Positions 1 to 11,380 of a stretch of DNA of 64,000 bases are shown here, piece by piece (the stretch's first letter is position 1; every line of letters begins with the position of its first letter). The translations under genes were made by a program, and so were the position numbers. Below the pieces are notes generated by a model, which had not been told where the DNA came from, did no database searches, and worked only from the letters and a program-made list of their open reading frames with translations. This DNA is from Triatoma infestans (Eukaryota > Arthropoda > Insecta > Hemiptera > Reduviidae), in assembly GCA_011037195.1 (NCBI GenBank), contig JAAEAF010006666.1:111132-175131 (forward strand), written 5' to 3'.

Positions 1-190
1 CGCCTGTGGTAAGTACGCCGCAGTTCCCACGCCATTTAGTTCCGGCTTTCACAACCTAGGGCGCTACTAACTGTAGCTTCCTATTTTTTATCACGATGCT
101 GGGTCAACACCGATTTTGCCTTCACGGGAATCGAACCCTGGATTCTCGCACGAAAGGCGAGTGCACTAGCCTCTAGACCAACGCGTGAGG
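1..190 (-). repeat. Glu-tRNA-like element, possible SINE head, cut by window edge
   Basis: Read on the minus strand, 190 to 118 resembles a tRNA-Glu. There is an A-box-like GGTCTAGAGGCTAG, a perfect 5-bp anticodon stem (145-149 with 157-161) holding a 7-nt loop with anticodon TTC, and an exact B box GGTTCGATTCC (127-137). The acceptor and outer T-stem positions do not pair, so it is more likely a tRNA-derived SINE head or pseudogene than a working tRNA gene. Bases 1-117 lie downstream on that strand and may be the SINE body. I see nothing else recognisable in them. Confidence 0.5.
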
Positions 191-200
191 ACTATCTTTA

Positions 201-540
201 ATTCTGATTAATATTAAAAGGATGGTAGAATCGTATAAAATAATTGGTAGAATAAATTAAAATAGCACTTTAAAGGAGAAACCATAAAACACCCCCTTAA
301 ATAAATTTTCTCCGAGAAATTTTTTCAAATAAAAGTTGTAGCTCTTTGTTTGTGTAATTTAATATAACCTTGTTTAAAGAAAATTGTTTGAGCTGTTTTT
401 TCAAGAAAACCTTAAAATACAAAAAAAAAAATCAGTAAAGTGGTACTTCCGGTTGACAAAATATGTCCAAAACCTTATTGTCAAGTCCACGCTGGTGGAA
501 TATAAACGGAATATCAAATTTGAACTTCCTGCCATTTTAA
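201..540 (-). repeat. Family A repeat, internal part
   Basis: Minus-strand family A piece without either terminus. It shows the module signature (paired short A/T motifs near 201-260, AATAAAAGTTGTAGCTCTTTG near 331, TAAAGAAAATTGT near 373), then ACTTCCGGT at 445, and the string ACGGAATATCAA near 507 that in other copies precedes the GT tract. It directly abuts the tRNA-like element. Confidence 0.75.
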
Positions 541-1186
541 TTTAATGTATTCTGCCACCATCTATGAAATATATTATGTTAACTAAGCATTTAGTAATAT
601 TAATTAAACAAACAAAAATGCACAATGATTTAACATATATTATGTAGGACGATATAAACACTTAATTTAATTAAAATTAATTAATTATTTTAACATATCA
701 AAAATTATATATATTATCAAAAATTTCCCTTTCTAAATAAATATAATTTATAAAAAATGAACAATAAATTTATTTTTCTTTTGTTAAATAATTGTAAATT
801 AATTGAAGATGTAACAATATTTTAATAAAAGTAACTAACAAGAATTAACTAAAACGGATATTGTTATCAGGGTTAATCGACAATTTGTTATTATAATAAT
901 AATAATAATAATAATAAAAACTCAAGGCTAATAAAAGATAACCCTATACAAACTGATCTTTCAAGTTTCTTTTATTTATTTAATCAAACATAAAACAGTG
1001 ATAATATTTAATTACTTATAATTAATGAAAACCGTTAATCACCAATTAGCAGGTAATTAATTACAAATTGGTTTACTTGATTTAATTTAATTTTGTCATA
1101 TTAATGTGATAATAAAGTATTATTAACTGTGGTAATATGGAAGAATAGATGTTGCGTATTCTTGGTTCGTTTATTACATTAGTTCT
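541..1186. other. AT-rich stretch with (TAA)n
   Basis: No gene, RNA or repeat family recognised. Contains a (TAA)n microsatellite at about 891-917 and long A/T runs. Confidence 0.6.
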
Positions 1187-1345
1187 CCATAAAGGTAGAT
1201 GAATATGCAGGAGAAATTGAGGTCGCTAGTACAGCACTCAGGAATCTCTCCTCATACAAATATATCGGACAGTATTATCGATTCACAGACAGACTAAACC
1301 AACGCCACACGAAACATGAACAACCGAAACAGATAAGAATCTAGA
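1187..1345 (+). pseudogene. Possible RNase H-like remnant of a non-LTR element
   Basis: A stop-free frame without ATG reads AGEIEVASTALRNLSSY. This resembles the DGEI-x-AI...AL..L block around the second acidic residue of RNase H domains in R1/Jockey-type elements. Nothing before or after it can be recognised, and the frame ends at a TAG near 1345. The match is short and may be chance. Confidence 0.25.
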
Positions 1346-1529
1346 AAATGTAGCTTAATGGATATAATCTCAGATATGGTCCAACCTTGTGGATCCAAAC
1401 ACTTATTTTTACCACAATAAGGAAAATCATACAAAGCGTTGATTACGAAGTTTTTATTGTTATAAATTCACCGATGAGGTTTAATCTTAATGATCTAACA
1501 GTAAATAAACTGTTTTCCTTTCTATTATT

Positions 1530-1735
1530 TCTGCTAAGAGGAAGTATTACAATTAGCGTCCAATTTTCGAATTTGAGTTTTCACTCGAAGTATACGTTTG
1601 AATTTTCTGATTGTGAAAAAATAGCTTTTGCGTACACTTGCAGTTGGTTTGAACAGCAATATGTCAACAACAAAAAATATCACCAGTTGTTCAAACTTGA
1701 CATTTCGTTTAGAATCTCCGATATGATCCGCTACG
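1530..1735 (+). repeat. Family A repeat, diverged 5' part
   Basis: Starts with CTAAGAGGAAGTATTACA and a diverged AGTTTTCAC block, and ends with TTCAAACTTGACATTTCGTTTAG. These are the family A 5' landmarks in order, with many substitutions. The 130-codon open frame across it is a by-product of the repeat, not a gene. Confidence 0.6.
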
Positions 1736-3369
1736 AAGTATTCCACATCCAGTTACGCCCCCAGCAAATCGTACGCTGAGTTGATGCCTGTAAAAATCCT
1801 GTTTCAAAACCCGAGTGATTTTTCATTAAACGAATTGTTTACTTACAGTGAAAAGTGCGTTTATTTCGGCAATCCGAACAAACAATAACAATGGATTAGA
1901 TCAAGTCAACCAGCTGTATACCCATCTACCGAAGAAAAAAATTGAAAAGCAAAAATGTTGTTGTGTATATGGTAAAACTATAAGGGCGTCATTCATTTTG
2001 AGCTAGTTCCTCTGACGGTTGTGCTATAGTCTCTACCGATCTAACTCCACACTAATCTGCTAGAAAGCGTACACTTCGTTCCGGCTGAAAAATATCCCTC
2101 TTTAGTTGATCAAAAAAGAGTATTCTATCTCAGTAATCGAAGATTTTTAAATTTTTAAACTTCTCCCTCAACCATCTTACAGCCCAGACTTGGCAGCCTC
2201 TGATTACCCCCACCCCCCACCCTCACCACTTTCGCTACATGGCCCACTTTTTACATGGTAAAAAGTTTACAAATACGGAGAAGGTGAAAACGGCATGTTT
2301 GGTTTTTTTTTCTTTCTAAGACTGCTCCTCGTATCTATCAAAAGGACATCCGTTGGCTCACAGATAGGTTCAAGTTATAGAAAATGATGGCCTATATATT
2401 TCTGAGGAGTAAGCAAGATGAATAAACAAACCACTTTTGAATTGTAATGTGAACAATGCACAGACTTTTGTTACACCTTAGGTATTTATAAATGAATTAA
2501 AATTCGTAAGTTTTCCTTTTGTTTGGGTTTTCCCTTTAAAATCAGTTTCCCAGCGCTTTCATCCATAATCCTTTTCCGTTGGACTTTTAAGTCAAGTTAA
2601 AGTCTCAATAAGCCCTCAAATATTAAATGAAAACAAAATATAATAATAATAAATAAAAACTACATCTTAAAGTGGATTTTAAAGTTTAAAAAGCAGACAT
2701 TTAAATTAATAAAAATATTAATAAAACTGTAAGTTTTTAAAGTGTTTGAATGTGCACACAACCTGCAAATAAACGTGCTTAAAAAGAAACAAACAAAAAA
2801 ATAAAATAAAATAAAAAGTAAAAACTTACAAGGTCATTGCGGTCAAATAAAATGATACATTTATTTATTTTATTTATTATTCTTTTCTCCCCCCCACTTT
2901 ATTCTCCTTTACTTTTAGCACACTTATCATCATATCATTGTTTGTTTGTTTGTTTAATAAATAATAATTAGCTGTATTTCTTATTTCATTAGATTAAAAT
3001 CTGTTGAGAACTTAATAAAATTGACCTTTTATATAACTTATTATGTTTTTAAGATTATAATTTCACATAATTAATTTTGTTAGGCTAGTATATTATTTTC
3101 AAAAATATCCTGATTTTTTTTTTTAATTTTTATTAATATTCAGTTAATACAATTATCTTCTAATATGGAATTTCATTATTTAAATTCTAATTACCTTCAT
3201 ATAATAAATAGAGTGGAGCAGATAATAATAAATGGTAATTTAATTGTAGCCTCAGCGATTTTACGTTCCCTTGATTTTGCACATTAAGAGATAGTGAAAT
3301 AACTATTGTATGTACTAATTAACAGAAAACTATTAAAGGGCTTTAATGATTTATTTTGTGAAAGAAAGT
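1736..3369. other. AT-rich stretch, no feature recognised
   Basis: Simple A/T-rich DNA with a short C-rich run near 2208-2222 and a (TTTG)n at about 2939-2955. No credible open frame, RNA gene or repeat family seen. Confidence 0.5.
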
Positions 3370-4460
3370 GACATGCTTTGGTGACAGATTTTGGAAATTC
3401 AGTTTTCACCGGAAATACACATTATTGGATTTCCGGAACACGAAAAAGTTATTTTTAGAAAATGGCTTTATATAAAGTATAGTGTTTGTATATGAAGAGC
3501 GCACAACTCAAAAATGAAAAATCGCAGGAAGTTGAAACTTGATATTTGGATACTCCTAAAAATCCAAGTGGAAGTCTTTTGGAAGAAATTCCTTAACCGG
3601 AAGTACCATTTTAATGGATAGATTTCTTAGTTTTAGACGATTTTTTTTTTTTCGAAAAACGGCAATAGGATTTGTTTTTTTTTTGGTATCTAGTGTATGC
3701 AGTTACCTGGGGAGTACCAACCTCACGGGTTACCACAGCTCTACTCCATGCACTTCGTCACAGCAGTACACAATACATTTAAACTACATACACTCTAACT
3801 TTACAGACAAGGAGAAACGCAGTTCACAAACTAGGGTCTCCGTCCTTAGTTAATTGGCGAAAGCCAAGGGAGAAGGAAGGGATTAACTCAGTGGTAGCGC
3901 ACTGGACTAGCAACACGGGGGTCCCAGTGTCGAATCCAGCATGCTGCCCTTAGATTTTCTCTTCCTAGGAGCCTCTACAACTCACTGTCCAGTGATGGGC
4001 AGTGTGTCTGTAGCTAGAGAACACTGCTTGGAAGCTGGCAGTGCACTGAGAAGGCTCCGGGGGAAGGGGCACAATAGATCTTTCAGGTCGCAGTGCAATA
4101 ATCCCCTACAACAATCTACATATCGAGATATGCAGACATTTACGTAACATTTTACTGAGAAAATTCATCTTACAAGATTTCTAGTAGATTGGTGACATAC
4201 AGCTTTCCACGAATAATATTACGTAGAATTAAATGTATTGCCGTAATTTCAATTATGAAGAAAATCAGGAAGTGCTACTCATTAAAGTCATCAACGTGTT
4301 TCATTAAACTTAGTATGCTTAGCTAACCTAAGATAGCTTTACGACTTTGATTTGGAATAATTCTAGGCCATCACTCTTTCAAAAAGTGTCTTTTTATTAC
4401 GCTGTGAATTTCTACAAGAAAAAGTTGTGTGAAGTATTTCACACCAGGTTTTTTTTTTGT
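3370..4460 (+). repeat. Family A repeat interrupted by a SINE
   Basis: The 5' half (3370-3684) carries AGTTTTCACCGGAAATAC, the AAAAATGAAAAATCG block and ACCGGAAGT at 3596. The 3' half (about 4130-4460) carries a second decayed module and the terminal hairpin GTGTGA/TCACAC at 4427-4444 followed by CAGG and a T run. A ~440-bp SINE separates the halves. The hairpin stem is kept although its loop differs from the consensus. Confidence 0.75.
3685..4125 (+). repeat. Ala-tRNA-like SINE, long subfamily
   Basis: About 440 bp. A 5' module of ~190 bp precedes a tRNA-like core (3879-3940, GATTAACTCAGTGGTAGCGC with a B box slightly damaged as TGTCGAATCC). The body follows with TCCTAGGAGCCTCTACA and GTGATGGGCAGTG, and it ends at AATCCCCTACAACAATCTAC. 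Other copies with the same 5' module lie at 15894, 26496 and 42241. Confidence 0.85.
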
Positions 4461-6009
4461 TTGTTTTTTTTTTTTTAACTCTTTGCCCTACAATCAAAGT
4501 GGGTCATGACGTAATAAATGACTCAACGGTGGCCTTGCAATGTAAGTTAATAAAAAAAACTAAATAAATAAATTAAATAAAAATAGGTTCTAAATATAGA
4601 ATAAGATTAGTGGTTAATTTTTACTTTCTTTTTAACATCACTTTAAACGGAAATAATCAAATAATAATGTCAAATTTTAAAACGACGCATATTGCAACTG
4701 TCGATAATGACGATATATATAATTTTTTTTTTTTTTTTTATAACAATTTGTGGGAAAATAATTTCCAATTTTACTCAAATGATTTTCGTTAATTTGAACA
4801 CGATTGCACACAACTCATTTTCATCCAACATAAAAAGTAGCAAGATGAACTATCTATCCGGAAGTATACTTTATTTAGATCATAGTGATAAATTTTATTT
4901 TTATGTTCAAACTTTAATCACAATTAAAGATTTAATAATATATAATTAACTTGCTAAATAACAATTTATAATATAGTTATATATATAAAAGAAATATAAT
5001 CCAAACTTGTATCTATGTTTCTTTTTTTTATCCTCAATATAGACGGTCGATTTTTATCTAATAATGAAATAATATAACGAAATATATATATACATATATA
5101 TTTATATAGATACATATTGAGGCTAGTAAGTATGTATAAACCACGTCTTTTTTTGCATTCCATAGTTGTGATTCCAGTTCTGTTAACCTCGTGTGAGGTT
5201 TGTGAAAGTTTACATATTATTACACTGTTTAATGCAATATTACATTTTCGTTTTTTATTGGTTGGTTCACCTTTTTATTTGCTTATTTATTGTCCAATAT
5301 TGTGATATATTTTGAAATTTTTTATTTTGAATTAAAACATCCTCTATCTGTATTTTATCTATTAACAGATACATTCATTCAATCTTCTTTTTATGTTTTT
5401 TATATATATATATATATATATACATTGGAAAAAACCTGTAATTTGGCTGTATTCTATTATTAGTAACTGTAATTCTAAAAAAGGGATTCTTTCTTTTGGA
5501 TTCCCAGAGCCGTTACTTTATCCTGGAAGTAATTTTTTGTACACAATCTGTAATTATTACTATAAACTGTCCAGGTATTACTCTCCTACTATTAGACTTC
5601 ATCTTATTTAGTTGACATTTATGAAAGGGTATGGCTGCTGATGTTGTTATATCGATAGGCGGAAGTCAGAAATTGAATACGAATAGTGGTTAGCTTAGAA
5701 TTTATCGCCTATGAATACGTTGAACTTCAATATTCTTTGCATATCCAGATATCGCTGCAGCTATAGGTGGTGTTAGTATGTCAGCATGATGTTCGTGTTA
5801 GGATTAACCTCAGCGCCGACAAGAATCAGCAATAAGGGGGGGGGGCTGTTTACTTTGAAAACTTTTCCTAGCTTTTCAGACGTAAACAATTCTTATTCTT
5901 TTATATGAATAGACCTAGCGTCTAGTTTTATATGAATTAAATTTATATTCCAAAAAAATCAAGGAAAAATCAAATTCAAGAAAAAATCAATTGAAAAAAT
6001 CATTCAAGA
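4461..6009. other. AT-rich stretch, no gene seen
   Basis: Long A/T runs, TA-rich simple sequence near 5080-5110 and a (TA)n at 5401-5421. A G9 run lies near 5836. Open frames here are low-complexity and not supported as coding. Confidence 0.5.
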
Positions 6010-6250
6010 GCATGTGAGGAGGGGGACGGGCCCAGGAAGATTGCCTAGGGTGGTGATGGAGAGCGAGCTGGATGGCCGAAGGAGAAGAGGTAGACCCAGA
6101 GGTAGATGGAGGGACCGGGTGGAGGAGATGATGGCTGGTTACGGCCTGACGGAAGAGCAAGCAGAGGATCGTGTTGCTAGGAAGAGGGCAATTGCGATCG
6201 ATGGCTGAAGGGAACCACGATTTGTGGAAAACCCCGAGAAAAAAAAAACT
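6010..6250 (+). pseudogene. 3' end of a non-LTR retrotransposon (RTE-like tail)
   Basis: An open frame of 64 codons ends at 6208 and contains DGRRRRGRPRGRWRDRVEEM, then a GLTEEQAEDR block. The basic RRRGRPR-x-RW motif followed by a leucine/glutamate-rich end is typical of the extreme C-terminus of RTE-type and related non-LTR polyproteins. The reverse transcriptase and endonuclease are absent (5' truncation). A short 3' UTR and an A run (about 6240-6249) follow, as expected of a retrotransposed copy. Confidence 0.65.
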
Positions 6251-6599
6251 ATGAATTTAAAAGCAAATGTCCAAAATTTAATAGTGGATTAGATAAAATA
6301 AATAGTTGATGTAATGGAGAAACTGGCACACCGCAAGGTGAATATTGACCCCATGGGTTATCTCATAGTACAATTATCATGCACACTCACTAGAACAGTA
6401 AACATAATACAATCACTCCGCACACACCCCATACATAGAATACAAACGCATACAAACAGAAGTACAGCCTAGAGGGCTACCTTCCTTTCTAGGAGAGCTA
6501 TAAGGGCAGGCTTAGAGGCCTTAAGGACAGTCGCACCCCTTCACTACACTACTGTGGACCAATCCATCGCATCTCCGAAACTATTAATGGACACAAAGT
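6251..6599. other. Unassigned stretch
   Basis: CA-rich, somewhat less AT-rich sequence (6310-6590). No known element recognised. Confidence 0.4.
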
Positions 6600-6925
6600 G
6601 AAAATTGGGAGGCTTAATAGTGATGACCTTATTTTAAACATTTTCACGAGAAAATCTATTTTGGAGGGGGAAAAATAGCGTTAAGCTTTCCTCTAAAGTA
6701 CCACTTCAAAACAATGTACGGTGTCTATCCTTTCAAAACTGAAGAAAATTGATTAATCGGAAGTGCGATATTTTAACTGTAGAATAAATTTTTGAGTTCC
6801 TTGGAATTTTCTCGAAAACGACTACAACAATTTAAACTTGGAATGCTAATTGCACAGATATATGTGTATAATAAACCTATAGCTTTTATTTGTAATATTT
6901 TTCTGAAAAAAAAAAAATGATCCTA
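6600..6925 (+). repeat. Family A repeat, internal module
   Basis: Contains CTTTCCTCTAAAGTACCACTTC, then ATTAATCGGAAGTGCG (a one-base variant of the ACCGGAAGTGCG module start) and the TTTTCTCGAAAACGACTACAAC block. No termini visible. Confidence 0.65.
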
Positions 6926-7094
6926 GATAGTATATGGGCAAAATTGAAAAATTAAAATTTTATTTTGATTGGTTCAATGTTATTGGCGCACTCTTTTGGA
7001 CTACAATGTAACCTCTTCTCCATCTGCTTGGTTGGTACCTTGGAGGAGGTTGGTACTTGCCCCCCCCCCCCAACGCCTCTATATTTATGTAAAA

Positions 7095-7175
7095 AAAAAA
7101 AATTGTCATTTTATATATAATTATTAACAGCACTAAGAAAAAGTCGTGTGAGTGTTTCACGCCAGATTGTTTTTC
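7095..7175 (+). repeat. Family A 3' end fragment
   Basis: Ends with AAGTCGTGTGAGTGTTTCACG and CCAGATTG, the terminal hairpin with one stem mismatch. Confidence 0.65.
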
Positions 7176-7194
7176 GTGTACTGAGGACTCTCCC

Positions 7195-7275
7195 CCCCTC
7201 AGTGAAAACTCAATTTCGAAAATATGACGCGATAGCAATAATTCCTTCTTACACCAATAAGAGACAGTAAAAAAT
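7195..7275 (-). repeat. Family A 5' end fragment
   Basis: Minus-strand 5' terminus: GTGAAAACTCAATTTCGAAA, then AATAAGAGACAGTAAAA, the inverse of the family start. It faces the preceding 3' end fragment, so this is a junction of two copies in opposite orientation. Confidence 0.6.
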
Positions 7276-7674
7276 AAAAAATAAAAAGAAATATATTGTG
7301 TATATATTAAAACAGGTATACTATAGAAAGGGAACACATATTTCTAAAGGTCGTCCAAGGATACTAAATATTCTTTCACTAAACTGGGTGCGGGTAGTTA
7401 GTGAAGTTAATTGTGGAATTGGAGAAAGGAGTGGGGGAAAGGGTTTTATATATATATATGTATGTATGTATAAAACAAGGACTGGACAGGATCTTGAAAA
7501 TAAATAAAAAAATGCATGACGTCGTCACACCTGGAAATTACACCAATATAATATACACGTCATACACATGGCCAATCGTATTTATATCTTTTATGTATAA
7601 TAATAATTATTAATTATAAATACAAAATGAAAAAGAAAGTTATATTTATTTTGATGCTATCATTATTCAGAACT
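7276..7674. other. No feature recognised
   Basis: AT-rich with a short (TATG)n near 7452-7472. Confidence 0.4.
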
Positions 7675-8309
7675 ATAATTCGACAATTTTTTTCAAATTT
7701 GGAATTTGTTCTATAACGAGTTGGGCTTTAGGGGTAGGAAGTAGCTGAATATCACCGTCAGACAGCGCCACTAACAAGCCCCAAAACAAAACTAGAAATG
7801 GTTAACTTCCGGTCAACCGATATTTTTCAGACTTACAGAATTCAGGTAATGCAATTAGTATTAAGAAGATATTGACAGGTAATAGAATAGTGGATTGTAC
7901 CCAGCTGAATTCTTGCGGGGACAGGACTAAAAAAGAAACCTCTGGCAATTCCAAAAAACCTAAAAACCTATCCTAAAGTTAAAGTCGCACTTCCGGTTTA
8001 TCGATTTTCTTCAAAACTAGAATTCTATCAATGCTAATATCGTTTATTAATATTATATTGTATTGAAATGATACTTTAGAGAAAAACTTAATGCTACTTG
8101 ACACTTCCTTACACCTTAACGCTATCAAGTTTGAGCTACCTGGGGTTTTTCGTTTTTGAAATATTTTATTCACACACATACACACACCATTCGCTAAAAA
8201 CATTTTGTTCGTACTTAGGCGGTCCCAAAGCATGTATTTCCGGTGAAAACTCGAGATCGAAAACTTGATACGATCGCAATTCTTCTCTAACTAGGAGTAA
8301 AAGAAAGTA
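7675..8309 (-). repeat. Family A repeat, head-to-tail with the next copy
   Basis: Minus-strand copy with two module starts (ACTTCCGGT at 7805 and 7989), the CA tract (8171-8187, short) and an intact 5' terminus GAGTAAAAGAAAGT at 8295-8308. The next base begins the 3' end of another minus-strand copy. Confidence 0.8.
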
Positions 8310-8873
8310 AAAAAATCTGGTGTGAAACACTCACACGACTTTCTCTTACTGCGAAATAGCAAATTTTCTTCACAACTTACAATTCTTATTAGTGATTAAA
8401 AACCATCGGCATTATTATGGAGAAAATCATAAAAAGCTGAAGAAATAACAACTCCATTTAAAGTGCCTCTAAATGAATTTTCCGGGAGAAATGTTACAAA
8501 TAAAAGTTGTAGCTCTTTGTAAGTGTCGTTAATATTTAAACTTCAAAAAAAACAAAAAAACTTTAGAGCCGTTTCGAGAAAATCGAATGAAGAAAAAACC
8601 ATTCGTGGCACTTCCGATTGATGGATTCTGCTAAAAATCTTAGTGGCTGATACGGTGGTAATATGTAAACTGAATACCAAGTTTGAGCTTCCTGCAACTT
8701 CTTGTTTTTGAGATATTTTGTTAACCCACACATACACATACTAATTATTTTCTAAAAACCACTTTTTTGGACTCAGGGGACCTCAAAACGTGAATTTCCA
8801 GTGATAACTCAATTTCGAAAATCTGGCACGATCGCAATACTTTTTCTAACAGTTGTTAGAGAAAGTAAAAGGA
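8310..8873 (-). repeat. Family A repeat, complete termini
   Basis: Minus-strand copy of ~560 bp. The 3' hairpin GTGTGAAACACTCACAC lies at 8320-8336 and the subterminal repeat ACTTTCTCTTACT begins at 8338. One module (start changed to ACTTCCGAT near 8622) and the 5' terminus GTTAGAGAAAGTAAAA near 8858-8873 complete it. It is about half the length of full copies, with one module missing. Confidence 0.8.
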
Positions 8874-9239
8874 TAATAAATGAAAACTTTACATGAAGCT
8901 TACGATCAGTTTTTATTATCTATAAATTTATATCTTCACTACTAATTGTACAAAGATATAATCAACTAACTAAATAACATTCGCATTTTAAATACAGTGT
9001 CTTTAATAATGATTTTTGGATGAAGCAAGGAAATGGATCTTTAATAAAATTATTTAAATTTCTAACAATTTCTTTTCGTTTCCGGGGACATTCGTGAATC
9101 TCGTTGCAGGACGCAAGACAATATCATGTATTATGCGTATGTGACAGGCACAATCCAGGAGGTGTGACAACCCTTTTTCCTGAGAAGTACCTGAGAAGTT
9201 GCATTTTAGAAGAACCGCTTCTTAATATTGCAGCTAATT
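8874..9239. other. No feature recognised
   Basis: AT-rich to 9070, then a mixed-composition stretch (9085-9230) that may be decayed repeat. Confidence 0.35.
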
Positions 9240-9480
9240 TCCCCCACTATTTCACAATTTTTTTCAAAATCCTCTTTCGTGGAAAAACTATTTCAAATAA
9301 AAGTGATCGGTCTATTTATTTATTTCGTACATAGTATGCAAAGTTTAAAGAAAATTATTGAAGTTGTTTTCCACAAATTCCGCGATAAATCTGTAAAAAA
9401 AAAAAAACATTCTGGAAATTCGCAAATCGGATTAACGTATTCAAAAACATTCCCATTGGAACTTTGATTAACAAAACGCA
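9240..9480 (-). repeat. Family A repeat, decayed internal part
   Basis: TTCAAATAAAAGTGATCGGT and TTTAAAGAAAATTATTGAAG in the order seen on the minus strand of family A modules. No termini. Confidence 0.45.
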
Positions 9481-10177
9481 TTATCAAGTTTAAAACTTTC
9501 TGGTGATTGTTTATTTTTCAGGTATTTTGATTTCATTTTATTTTTCTTTTATTTAGATCCACCTGTAAAGCTTCTTTTTTTTTCTGCACTGAAGACAAGG
9601 CATTTTATGTAACTAAATCGCGGGGGGGGGGGGGGGAATAAACAGTTGCCAAAGATGGATACATCGTACATACAAACTAAAACAATATTTTTTTTAGAAT
9701 ATAATATATAAAAAAGCAGGCTGACTCAGTATTAATATAATTCTCTGGAATAGAAAATTAACCCAAACAGTCCTGAGAGCAGAAAGTTTTTTTCGAGGAA
9801 GTTTTCAAAAATTCCAAAACAATATGGAATTCCTAAATAGATACCGTTTGATGTGATGCTGAGCTGTCCAAGCATATTTTTCTTTTTTTTTAATGTTACC
9901 ACAAAATCAGTTAGCGCACACTTAAAGAGAGAGAGAGAGAGAGGGACAGAGAGGGAAGCGGAAGATCTATTTATAAAATACTAAGAAAATCTACTATTGA
10001 GTCATAGACCAAGGTCGTCCAATAATTATTAGTAAATACAGATAATCCATTTGTTTTTATTATTCTTTTTTAATATCATTTATAGCAATTATTTATGCAA
10101 ATTAAGTATTTGCTTTTATGTTAACATGAATATTTTATTTAAAAAAAAAAAGAAAAGGAAAAAAAAGTTCAATGAAG
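9481..10177. other. Simple-sequence-rich stretch
   Basis: Holds a G15 run at about 9622-9636 and a (GA)n at about 9926-9943. No gene or repeat family recognised. Confidence 0.5.
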
Positions 10178-10600
10178 AAACTCACACACGATTTTTAAAC
10201 TTTCTCTTACTGCTGAGTAACAGGAAGTATTGCGATCTTGTGCATTTTCGAAATTCAGTACGCACCGGAAATACATGTTTTGAAAGTCTCCTGGGTAAAA
10301 AAAAAAACAATGTTATAAGCGAATGATCTGTGTATGTATATATAAACAAAATATCTCAAAAACGAAAAATTGTCGTATATTTTGGGGTGAATTTTGATGA
10401 GTTCTGGAGAAGACCTCAATGTTTAAGTTTTCCTCTAAAGTGGCTCTTCAGTACGATATATGGTTCTACTTTCTGTATAATAAATATGAGGGTATATTAA
10501 AAGTAAAGGGAAAATTCCAAATGTGAAGAAAATCTCTACCGGAAGTGCATTTTTTTTAGGAATTGGGTGGAAATAATTATGAGTAAAACTCATCATTTTT
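10178..10600 (+). repeat. Family A repeat with possible tandem junction
   Basis: Starts at CTCACACACGATTTTTAAAC directly followed by TTTCTCTTACTG, which looks like the 3' end of one copy joined to the start of the next. Then GAGGAAGT-like and CACCGGAAATACATG, the AAAACGAAAAATTG block and ACCGGAAGTGCA at 10538. Confidence 0.7.
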
Positions 10601-10640
10601 GTAACCTTTTTATTTTAGTTTCTTATCAGAAACAATTTGA

Positions 10641-10854
10641 GGGAAGGGATTAGCTCAGTGGTAGCGTGCTGGGCTAGCAACGCGGAGATCGCGGGATCGA
10701 ATCCAGCCGTGCTACGCTTAGATTTTTTTTCTTCCTAGGAGCCTCTACAGCTCACTGTCCGGTGATGGGCAGTGTTGTCTCTAACGAGAACATTGTCCGG
10801 AGACCGGAGGAGCTCCGAGCGCAATTGACTTTAGATGTTGATGAGCCTTAAATT

Positions 10855-10878
<24 letters not shown>
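10641..10878 (+). repeat. Ala-tRNA-like SINE, short poly(A) subfamily
   Basis: Starts directly at the tRNA-like head (GGGATTAGCTCAGTGGTAGC, with GGATCGAATCC as B box). The body with TCCTAGGAGCCTCTACAGC and GTGATGGGCAGTG follows, and it ends GATGTTGATGAGCCTTAAATT plus a ~24-nt A run. It differs from the long subfamily in lacking the 190-bp 5' module and in its 3' tail. Pol III A and B boxes are both visible. Confidence 0.88.
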
Positions 10879-10886
<8 letters not shown>

Positions 10887-11214
10887 AATAAGAAATCGTT
10901 TCAACACTAGAATAAAAGAGAGAAAATAAAAATATAATTAACACTTTGAGTGATTTTTATTAATAATTAAAAACAGTATTTTGATAATTGCTAAAATTAA
11001 CTGTTACATTTAGATTATATAAGGAATTTAATAGACCTGGTATGCTAAGTTATTTTAAATATTTTTTTTTTTAAGTTTCTCTCCATCAGTTTTATTTGAC
11101 CTTAGAATGTTTTATGCATCGAAATATAAAACCTATTACCTAGTTATAAATATGTGATACATATATGATAATATTCGAACTATGAGGTATTCATTTCTAA
11201 ATTATACTGTGCAC
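10879..11214. other. AT-rich stretch, no feature recognised
   Basis: No coding or repeat signal seen. Confidence 0.4.
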
Positions 11215-11380
11215 ATACAAACACGTATAGACCAATTTCTAAAAACCCCTCCCTTATTCGTATACACAATCTAACTTCAAACATTGTATTACGACACAAT
11301 ATAATTTAAAACTGAATTACAAAAATCTGACACGAATACGATCCTATTTTTTTTTTTTTTTTTACTAGCAGTAAAAGAAA
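11215..11380 (-). repeat. Family A 5' part, decayed
   Basis: CCAATTTCTAAAAACCCC, a diverged AAACTGAATTAC, AAAAATCTGACACGAATACG and ACTAGCAGTAAAAGAAAGTA: the minus-strand 5' landmarks ending at the terminus. Confidence 0.65.

Noticed and set aside
22..190. Functional tRNA-Glu gene
   Set aside because: The anticodon arm and B box are good, but the acceptor and outer T-stem do not pair, so it is called tRNA-like only.
1387..1779. 130-codon open frame
   Set aside because: It overlaps a diverged family A copy, has biased low-complexity composition and no recognisable domain. It is best explained as chance.
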